A DNA stretch of 64,000 nt from Loripinus fragilis (taxonomy: Eukaryota; Mollusca; Bivalvia; Lucinida; Lucinidae). Position numbers and translations under genes: made by a program. The stretch is taken from contig OZ026516.1 of NCBI GenBank assembly GCA_964019695.1, positions 101,742,368 to 101,806,367 of the forward strand, in the 5' to 3' direction. This document shows positions 27,911-38,200 of the stretch, in pieces. Each line of letters begins with the position of its first letter. The first letter of the stretch is position 1. The notes beneath the pieces were generated by a model that searched no databases, was not told the DNA's origin, and saw nothing but the letters and a program-made list of their open reading frames with translations.

Positions 27911-30509
27911 AAATTCCATACACAACAAAAAGCATGAAAACTAGTGAGCATGCTAAGAGATAATAACTATAATGTAGATTTCAATCCACATACACAAAAT
28001 GATTAAAGCTCTTCACTTTGAGGAAAGCTCAACACTTACAGAGCCACATTGTGACAAAACCTATCTAGTTGTATGCAGGTTTTGCTGTATGCACACAACA
28101 AAGGAACAGGTCAGTCTGCAAATTTCTACAGTCTGGTCAGCACCTTCAATATTGGCTGCTTTGATACATGTAGCATACTTCATCCATAGATTTGACCATT
28201 CTGAGTGCAGTAGGGTTAATAGTGCAAAAGGGTTAAATCATTCCAAACTTAGTACAAAAGAGGGCAAAGATCAGAAATCAATACAATCAAATACCACACC
28301 TGCCTGACCCAGGATACCAATAGGAAAGTAACAAACTCACCATTAGACATCACAAACGAGAGCCAAGAGGTCAGCCCTTTCCCAGCAGGTGACCAAATGG
28401 CAACAATAAACAGACGCGCACAAAGGCATAGCAAACAGAAATAACATGAATGATCCACAAAAGAAGTACTGCCTTGGAACGGTCAGTAAAAAATATTTTA
28501 CTGGAGGGTTTAAACCGGTTTCACGGCACCAAACTCACCCTGAGTTTAGATGTGGATCAAGAAACATAGATGTTTGGTTTGCATGAAAGACCCCTAACTT
28601 ATCAATGCATCATCTCCCAAGATATAAAAAAGGAGATAAAGCAAAGATAAATTCAAAGTCAAAGTTTCAATTAATTTTGTATTTCTAAACCTTACCTATA
28701 CTGGTGATGTAGCATATACATTGATGATGAAGTATCTGTGTGGATAAGTTGACATATATATTTCTGGGGACTTCTTGTCATATAGTCTCCCTTATAAAAT
28801 GAAACCTTGTAAAGTTACCAATGAAAAAACAAGAGGGCCAAGCGGCCCTAAAGCGCTCTCCTGAGTTTCGTTTAAAGCTTACATATAGGTATCTGTATAA
28901 AGCTGAACATGTCCCTGGCGACCCTGGCGCGGGGCCATTTTAGCCCCAGGGGCATAATTTGAACAAACTTGGTAGAGGTCCACTAGGTGATGCTATAAAC
29001 CAAATATCAAGGCTCTAAGCCTTATGGTTTCAGACAAGAAGATTTTTCGATGTTTTTCCCTATATAAGCCAATGTTAAATGTGACCCCCATTTTTGGCCC
29101 CAGGGGAATAATCCACAAAGTGAAGCTACATATCAAATATCATGGCTCTAGGCCTAATGGTTACAGACAAGAAGATTTTTTCATGTTTCACCCTATTTAA
29201 ACCTATTTAAAGCATGTGACCCCGGGGTGGGGCCATTTTTGGCCCCTGGGGTATAATTTGAACAAACTTGGTAGAAGACCACTAGATAATGCATCGTACC
29301 AAATATCAAGGCTCTAGGCCTTGTGGTTTCAGACAAGAAGATTTTTTCATGTTTTTCCCTATATAAGCCAATGTAATATATGTGACCCCCAGGGCGGGGC
29401 CATTTTTGGCCCCAGGGGCATCATCCACAAGGTGATGCTACATACCAAATATCATGGCTCTAGGCCTAATGGTGTCAGACAAGAAGATTTTTTCATGTTT
29501 TTCCCTATTTAAGCCTATGTAAAGCATGTGACCCGAGGGTGGGGCCTTTTTTGGCCCCAGGGGTATATTTTAACAAACTTGGTAGAAGACCATTAGATAA
29601 TGCATCATTCCAAATATCAAGGCTCTAGGCCTTATGGTTTCAGACAAGAAGATTTTTTCATGTTTTTCCCTATTTAAGCCTATCTAAAGCATGTGACCCC
29701 TGGGGTGGGGCCATTTTTGGCCCCTGGGGTATAATTTGAACAAACTTGGTAGAGGTCCACTAGATGATGCTTTATACAAAATATCAAGGCTTTAAACCTT
29801 GTGGTTTCAGACAAGAAGATTTTTTTTATGTTGCTCCCTATATAAGCCTATGTAAAACATGTGACCCCCGGGGCCTGGCCAATTTTGGCCCCAGGGCTAT
29901 AATTTGAACAAACTTGGTACAGGTCCACTAGATGATACTACATACCAAATATCAAGGCTCTAGGCCTTGTGGTTTCAGACAAGAAGATATTTTCATGTTG
30001 CTCCCTATATAAGCCTATGTAAAACCTGTGATCCCGGGGCGGGGCCATTTTTGGCCCCAGGGCTATAAGGACCTCGGACAGTTTCCTATTCAATCTGCCC
30101 AAATTTTGACAGCCTGTGGCTAGAATAATGCATAACTGACAACTATACTTTTGTGCTTATATCAAACCCTTACATTTAGTGCACCTAGCATAATAAAAAT
30201 ATTTTGAAAATATTGCATAATTATGCCAGGAATTTAGGGTTTAGGGGTGGGGGTATTTTTTGTGACCAAATTTTATTTCACAGAAAGTCAAAGATTCGTC
30301 GAGTATTCATCTAAATACATGTAAATATTATGTTTGAGGCATAAAACTTGAGATGAAAGTGATGCGTTTGCATAAAATTCGGGTTGAGAAGAATACATTG
30401 TTTCATCTTAAGAAGTGTGCTGTCAATGACTTTTGACTATTACCTGTAATGTTTCGAGTTCATCCAGTTTGACTTGTGCACTGAGGTGTATAATATCTGC
30501 ATACTGTAT

Positions 30510-30702
30510 AAATCATAGTCTAGATAAGCACATATGTTGAGCGTAAATTCGTTTATTTTTTCTTACATATGAGATTTAATCTATAATTTTGTGCTTAAAA
30601 GAAGCGTCTCATTGCGACAGTTCTTTTGAGTACCCACAACATATGTTTTGGTTGAGAAATGAGACAACTAATTACTTTGTAAGCACTCATAACTAAAGCC
30701 CT
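30510..30702. mobile_element. Family B foldback element
   Basis: Centre GCGTCTCATTGCGACAGTTC, right side GTTTTGGTTGAGAAATGAGA. Nested inside the 30069-31112 insertion. Confidence 0.65.
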
Positions 30703-30769
30703 GATACATGCCATTTACCCACAGGCCTTTTACAAAATAAGTTTCTAATAAGGTTTTATAATAAAGCAC

Positions 30770-30771
<2 letters not shown>

Positions 30772-30801
<30 letters not shown>
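30772..30801. repeat. Run of 30 C
   Basis: Homopolymer within the 30069-31112 insertion. The true length may differ because of sequencing error. Confidence 0.9.
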
Positions 30802-30806
<5 letters not shown>

Positions 30807-31753
30807 CCAATCATGCCGTTTTCATATGATGTGTAAAATGTAAAACTACAACTGTATGCAAAAGGATTAGTTTGGTCACGTGGGGAAAAGCACTTCAGTA
30901 AAATGTTTTCTATTTTCTATATATTGAATAGCAAAAACAGAGTTTTCAGCCCATATTTTCCAATTGGTACTTGTCCAATGAGAAAACGGCTTTTGTGAAT
31001 AAGTCGAGGATTGAACCTACTATCTTTTTTCATAGAAAAAATATCATTTTCTTTGAAACTTTTCTTTGGTCGTTTTTTATGGGCAATTCTTCATTAAGAC
31101 TGTCCGAGGTCCTTTGAACAAACTTGATAGAAGTCCACTAGATGATACAACATACCAAATATCAAGGCTCTAGGCCTTGTGCTTTCAAACAAGAAGATTT
31201 TTTCATGTTGCTCCCTATATAAGCCCCCGGGGTGGGCCATTTTTGGCCCCAGGGCTTTAATTTGAACAAACTTGGAAGAGGTCCACTAGTTGATGCTACA
31301 TACCAAATATCAAAGCTCTAGGCCTTGTGGTTTCAGAGAAGAAGATTTTTAAAGTTGATCATCTTGAAAATCTATTTTTAGCCTGTGTGACCTAGATATG
31401 CAATGGACCAGAACCATTTGAACAATTTTAAAAGAGGGTCATATAAGAATCATTCCTACCAAGTTTGGTCAAAATCCAGCCAGTAATTTTGGAGGAGAAG
31501 TCATTTGAAGCAATTGTTGACGACACACGACGGACGATGGACATCCAACGATCACAATAGCTCACCATGAGCCAATGGCTCAGGTGAGCTAAAAACACTT
31601 TGGAAAAGTATTACAGCCAGTAAATGACAAAACCTACAAAATGGAAACCTTACCCAGCAGACTCAGATCAGCCTGGGCATCTGCATAGACTTATTTCATG
31701 AAGACTCTGGCCTGACTTGGTCATTATCAAGGCTAATCTAAGGTATCTTCTTC

Positions 31754-31759
31754 TTTATT
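31754..31759 (-). terminator. Possible TMF1 polyadenylation signal
   Basis: AATAAA on the minus strand, 432 bases after the TMF1 stop. If used, the 3' UTR contains the family A element at 31847-32086. Confidence 0.35.
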
Positions 31760-31846
31760 ATATTTAAAGTCGTTCCCAGGAATTTTGGTCCGTTTCAAGA
31801 AACTATATTCTGGTTTGCATTAGTACCAGAAATATTTTCAAACATA

Positions 31847-32086
31847 CAGTAAAACCTGTGTAAAACAGCCACTCAAAAATAGAAAAAAACAAAGATTTTA
31901 ATGACAAACGGTAGCTTAATGAAGGTCAAAAGTATTGCAGAATACTCCTCTTGGAGCATTCTGCAATACTTTTGACCTGCATCTTTTGACCGGCATTAAG
32001 TGAATATTGGTCTTGAAAACCAATTTTCGGTCTTGAAAACCAATTTCAGTCTTTTTGAGAGTGGCCTTTTTACACAGGTTTTCCTG
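31847..32086. mobile_element. Family A foldback element next to the TMF1 stop
   Basis: CAGTAAAACCTGTGTAAAAC to GGTTTTCCTG with TA on both sides. The right arm has a small duplication (TTGGTCTTGAAAACCAATTT twice). It begins 105 bases downstream of the TMF1 stop. Confidence 0.8.
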
Positions 32087-32190
32087 TAATGACATTTTCT
32101 TTTTCATTTTTCCTGTTCTTTGGTCCCTGTTCATCCCTCAGCTGATTTAGTTATTGCACAGTCCTCTCAGCCTTCCTTCTTCAGTCGTTG

Positions 32191-32217
32191 TCAGTGATTG
32201 GCTAACAGGTGATTGAT
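32191..32217 (-). CDS. TMF1: TMF1 terminal exon (27 nt)
   Basis: Acceptor TATTTCACAG, then INHLLANH and TGA. It follows DMYKAQ in phase 0. The family normally ends with IDELL plus a few residues, so the match is in position and length, though only I--LL is identical. Confidence 0.7.
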   Translation of the reverse strand: MNHLLANH

Positions 32218-35200
32218 CTGTGAAATACACAAGAAACAAAATTTGTCAGCCTTAGTGATAATGGTAATTATCTGGAACTGTAAATTTGGAAATTTTCGCA
32301 AGAATTTTATTTTCGCGTATAGCATTATAATACATATTTGAGACATTAAAAAATCGCAACTAGGGTATGGTTTACCTATATCAGTAAACGACAGAGTGAT
32401 TCCGCCATTTCGCGAGGGTTTTATTTTCACGAACTTCGCTTATGCGAAGTTTCACGAAAATAAAACCCTCGCGAAAAGTTCCGAATTTACAGTAAAGAAT
32501 ATCTTTAACTGTATTGATACCTATCGAGTAAGACCAGGCCCAGAGGTTATAAAACTATTTTCATATTCAACTCAACTGAGCATCAAATCCTTTCAACTGG
32601 CGATAAAAACTAAAATACTGAAAGTTAAATACTTTGTGTCTTTCAACTCTTTTGCCACGTTCTGTGGTGTCTGAACTGGGTCTGCACTGTTTGCCTATGT
32701 TCTACAAAAAGGATGCTAGGCTTATATGGGTTAATTTGCTACTTTGTGTTCTTTTCAGATTGACAATCATCTCGCTGAGAGAGAGAGATTGTGTTGCTGT
32801 TTTTTTATTTAGGCTTATATGGGTTCAGGGATTTTCCTAGATATATTTTGGAGCCGAATATCAGCCCCTTCCCAATCCAAAAATGAGCAAAAACTTCCCA
32901 ATATAGTGAATAACATGTAATTTCCCAATTCTTATCTCTACAGTCTGGTGAAAAATTCATGAAAATCGGACCAAAAATGGCAAAGTTACAGATGTTTACA
33001 TTCACACATTGATGCATAATATTGGGTCAATGCCTATTTTGGTTTTAAATCTGACAATTTAAATGTGGATCTAGTTCTTTTAGACAGAATCTAGTTTTCC
33101 CAATTTTGACGGCTCAAGTAATATTTCCCAAATGCAACAGGCTTCTGGCCCCTTCTTCAGAAAGGTAGGAAAATTCCTGGGGTTAATACACTACTGCATT
33201 ATTGCTTGGTTTTTACACTCCTTATCATGGCATCATATGATAAATCTTAACAAACTGGGTAATAATTACCTGTGCCTTGTACATGTCCTTGACATCTTCG
33301 AGATCTAACCTCAGCTCATTGGCCTCCTCCACTTTCTCACCATACATTTGTAGTAGGGCATCATATCTCTGATTCATATCCTGAAAAATATTAAATTCTT
33401 GTCATGCTGAATAATGTCATGAACTGTAAAACCTGTCTTAAGCGGTCACTCAAAAAAAGGACAAAAGATTGGTGTTTTCAAGACCGAATATCACTTAATG
33501 CAGGAAGAAAGTATTGCAGAATGCTCTCTTATCGCTTAATGCAGGTCAAAAGTATTGCAGAATGCTCTTTTATTGCTTAATGCAGGTCAAAAGTATTGAA
33601 GAATGCTCTCTTATCGCATAATACAGGTCAAAAGTACTGCAGAATGCTCTCTTAATGCAGGTCAAAAGTATTGCAGAATGCTCTCTTATCGCTTAATGCA
33701 GGCAAAAAGTATTGCAGAATGCTCCAAGAGAGCATTCTGCAATACTTTCTACCTGTATTAAGCTACCATCTGTCTTTAATACTTGTATCTATTTTTTAGT
33801 GGCTGCTCAAGACAGGTTTTGCAGTACTGAATTAATAATAGGCATTACAACCGTATACTAATTTTTGCCTTCATTGATAGGACAAAGACATATGGGAAAT
33901 CTTAAAATTCAAGAATGTTTGAATAATTACAAAGCCTTAGATTGGTTCTATAGCATATATAATTTTCAAGGACTTTTCAAGAAAGCCCATCATTTTCAAT
34001 TCTAACACACCACGCCTATATAGCCAATGCTAAAGAATAGTATTATATGAAACAACAGTCACAGTTTTGAAAGTGTGAGGAAAGCGCACACTAGCTGAAG
34101 TCAATTGTCACTGCAAAATGATGTCAGTCATGGCGTTAGGCGGTGTAACATCGTTTTGAAGCTTGAAAGGCGTTACAATACATGTAAATGTATGCGAAAC
34201 AGTCAAACTGTTGCAGGATTTTTTCAGTGCAATGGCGGAAAGTTGGAAGGGGCTGAAGACTTCAAATGTGTTTTCGTTGTTATTTGTGTGTTTGAATCTA
34301 AGTAGATCAGCTATAGTGTGTGAATTGCTGAGTAATAATTCACTGTTTGTCAGCTCTAGCAGTGAATTGTTGAGTAATAATTCACTGTTTGTTGGTCAGT
34401 TGTACAAAGATAAATCACTCGCGCTGCATGCCCGTGGTTTGATCTTCTTTACAACTAACCTCTAAACAGTGAACTATTACTCAACAATTCACACCTAGAG
34501 CTGATCTATTCCTTAAATACTGCACAAGACCCAGTATGCTATTTTAGGAACAGAACGACAATGGCTAATATAAGCTTATGCTGCAATTTTTCTTTTCAAG
34601 TGGCAATCAACGAACCTTGAAGCGTTCTTGCAGCACAGGTAACTCTTGTACCTGCTCCTCTAACTCGTCGTTCTTGTTACTCAAGTTCACCAGTTCTTTT
34701 GCCATAGATTCTCTTGTTCTCTCTAACTGGTGGATTTCACTCTGTCAAAACATACAGGATTTACCATAAACACAGGTTTAGATAAACAAAAAATTTCAGC
34801 ATAAAAATGTAAATATTTTCTTACCCATCAGTTTTAACATACAATATATGTTTGGGTTGAGAAATAAGAAAATTAAATTTTCGTCAGGCACTCTTAAATA
34901 AAGTACTGATAAGTATTTGGGCCAGCACACAAGATTTTGTATTTATCATATCGACGAGAAGTGAAGGCTCAGAAGAGACTGCACATATGCGCAGTCTCGC
35001 CAGAGCCTTCTCTTCTCTCATATATCAAGTATGGAAGTAGATTAAGATTTTGTCCAAAATTCAGACCTCTATTCCAGCTGGTTACATCAGTATAGGAGTT
35101 TATAGGTGGATTTTGCCGATATGAATTAAGTACCAAAATCTTGTGTGCTGTGGCCCATTTGGAAACCTTATATTCTCACCTCTTACCCTTAACCAGGCCT

Positions 35201-38200
35201 TTAGTTAAGAGTACGTACCAAAAAATTGTTTTTCTTATTTCTCAACCAAAACATATGTTGTGGGTACTCATCTCAATGAGACGGTTCTTTTGAGCACCCA
35301 AAATATATGCTAAAAATCACGGGTTTGAAAATATGAACAATTTTACGCTGAAAAGATTTGTTTATCTAAACCAGTGCTTAAGTCCAATAGAATTTTCCAA
35401 CTTTATCAGTTGGACCATTCCATTTCAGTTTTAAGGGTTGATGGGTGGTATTTTTCATTTTTATTTAAATTTTGTAGAACATTCTGTTAGCAACCAGAGT
35501 AGGCCCTGATCAGATGCCGTATTCTGGGTTTGCACTATTTGTCTATGTCTCACAAAAAATGGTGCTAGGCTTATATGGGTTAATTTGGATTAAGACCATT
35601 TGAACACTTCATCAGGAGGGCCAAATTTATGACAAATAATGTAAACATCGAGCAGACTTCTGTCCTTACATGGTTCGGTCCAAACATTTAGCCCTTAAAG
35701 CGCCAAGAAAAAATGCATCTGAAAAAGTCGTCTGCAGAAGTCGTCTGCTGCAAATAATTGCCTAACATTACTGACCAATTAGGTATAGAAGTAAACAGGG
35801 TGGACCCCGAACAGACTGCTCCTATAACACAGTCTGATCTGGGTCTACACTGTTTGCCATAGAGGCTTCTTAAACATTTCAGCAGATGAGAAAAGCAGAC
35901 GACTTTTGTTGTGATTGGCGCATTAAGGGTTAGTGTAACTATGACAGTATGAAAATGTTTGCGTTTGCTGCAATACCATTTCATATTAAATCATATCAAA
36001 AAATTTTCTTCAAATTATATAATAATGTCCAAGGGTTGCAAAGGGTGGACAGAACAAATCTGCTTACATGTTTTTTTTTTTGTTTGAGGTTTCACATCCC
36101 AGTCAACAGATATGGTCATGTCGAAAGGTCAGTTCATCTAACCACACTTTTGCCTGGACAAGCTGAACTAAGCCGTTAACCAGTACTTTGTGCACATACT
36201 TTCGCTTGTAACTGACAACAACTCTTCTTGAATCAGTGGATAGAAATTATTTCATGATCAATCTCAACAAAAGTATGGGACCAGGCAAGGATCAAACTCA
36301 CAGCCCCTGGATCTACAGTTGGATTGTCACCGTCTGTGCTATGGGGTCCGGCTTCTGCTTACATGGATTACATTTCTTGACTATATCATATTTACAGAAA
36401 TTCTGGTTTGCAGGAATGCACGGGTGAAAGTTCAAAATTGACAAAATCCTGAACTTTTGAAATTCAATTTTTAAAACTTGCAGGATGGCTACAAAAATGA
36501 ATAATTTAAAGTTAAAATGATAAATTGTAATAAGATAATCTGAAAACTAATCAAAGAAGCTATTATAAGCTCCTTAATTTAGCATTTTGAGGCTGACTTT
36601 CTATGGAAAGTCAGCCTCAAAATCCTGAATTCAGGATTAATCCTGAAAACTTCAACCTATGAGAATGTTGGAACATGCCTGTAGATGAGTGATTTCTCCT
36701 TCCCTGAGTTTGAGCTGTGACTGTAGATTCTCCAGAAGGTTGGACGCCCCACTCTGTCTGAGTGCCTCATACAAACTCTGCTTATTGCCACCAGCTGATT
36801 GCAGGTAGAAACTTCTGTCGATCTCCTCCTGTAAAGAAAATTAGTACAGTAAAACCTGTCTTAAGCGACCACTCAAGAAAAGACCAAATATTGGTTTGCA
36901 AGATCGATTATTGCTTAATGCCGGTCAAAAGTATTGCAGAATGCTCCAAAGGGAGCATTCTGCAATACTTTTGACCTTCATTAAGCTTCCATTTACCATT
37001 AAGACCTTTGTTTTGTCTATATTTAAGTGGCCGCTGTACAATTAGATATGCATAGGACCAGATAGGCCAAAATTATAAATATCTTCTTATCCATCAGTGT
37101 TAACATATGTTTTGGGTGCTCAAAAGAGCCGCCTCATTGAAACTGTTCTTTTGAGTACCCACAACATAAGAGATTTATTTTTATTAGGCACTCATTATCT
37201 AGAGGCCTGGAAACTGTAAATTCGGAAATTTTAGCGAGAATCTTATTTCGCGAGAGTTTAAAGACATATTTGCGATGTTAAAAATCGCGACTATGGCATG
37301 ATTTACCTATATCAGTAACAGGCAGAGTGATCCCACCATATCCCGAGAGTTTTATTTTCACGAAACTTCACATATGCGAAGTTTCGTGAAAATAAAACAC
37401 TCGCGAAAAATTTCGAATTTACAGTATCATGCACATTGTATTTACTCTAAATATTATCCTTACTCTTTACAAAACATAAGTGACTGTTCTCATTTTGTGC
37501 CAGGTGCCAACTAAACAGTGTGTGTGCATGTAATTTAAAAGCTAAACATAATGGCAAGTGTTCATCATCATAATAGGATTTTTGACTAACATACAGGTGC
37601 AGGTGGATCAGCCACATCAGTGGGCCCCCTTCCAAGTAACTGGCTAGCTGCATGCATAGTAGATCTCCAGGTGCTCCTTTCTTGAGTGTTAACTGTTGTG
37701 AGCTTCCACTCACGACAGTCATTTTCCGTCAATAGCTTGAGCCTCAACTGTGTTGTGGACAACAAAGTTTTTGGACCTGTGCAAAACTACTCGGATAACT
37801 CCCCAGTAATATCTAGGCAATCTATACACAAGGCAATCTATACTCAATAGATGATGTCCACAAAGTTTTTCTAAAAAAAAATATTGAATATTTTACCTAT
37901 CTGCAAGCTAAACAAATATTAAAACCCTTGTCATGCTGAATATTTTTTGCACTTTACTACTCCCAAATTTTTATCCTGTTAACCTGCAGCATTCCAGCTC
38001 AAAGCTGTATTTTCTATTAGTGTGGATAACAATTTGGATCCAGATTGAAGCCAGTTTAGTTTTCAAAACTTTGTGTAAACGTTTACAGAACTCTGCTAAC
38101 ATGGCAGGCCTACAAATAAGATACAGTAAAATCTGTCTTAAAGGCATGTATTACTGTCAAATAGAGATCATTAAAGGATTAACTGATAAGGAGCAGTTTC

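Larger units (their letters stand above)
30069..31112. mobile_element. TIR element inserted without target duplication
   Basis: Ends GGACCTCGGACAGT and ACTGTCCGAGGTCC are perfect 14-bp inverted repeats, with weaker pairing to about 32 bp. The flanks GGCTATAA and TTTGAACAAAC join to give exactly the uninterrupted monomer sequence seen elsewhere in the host array, so insertion was precise between A and T with no duplication. That behaviour, into an (A)AA/TTT site, is known for Spy-type transposons. No transposase frame is present. It contains a family B copy and a C-run. Confidence 0.7.
28831..31595. mobile_element. Composite element with tandem GC-rich monomers and hairpin ends
   Basis: Begins with the hairpin AGAGGGCCAAGCGGCCCT and then GCGCTCTCCTGAG. 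Ends with GAGCCAATGGCTCAGGTGAG then CTAAAAA, so GCTCACCTGAG-type ends are inverted. The core is about nine monomers of 140-170 bp, each with CCAAATATCAAGGCTCTAGG, CAGACAAGAAGATTTTT and GGGGCCATTTTTGGCCCC. The core is split by the insertion at 30069-31112. The layout recalls the bivalve pearl / tandem-repeat non-autonomous elements, some of which are considered Helitron-related; the class here is inference. Confidence 0.65.

Noticed and set aside
28831..31595. CRISPR-like repeat array
   Set aside because: Monomers are contiguous and diverged, with no unique spacers; the context is animal nuclear DNA.
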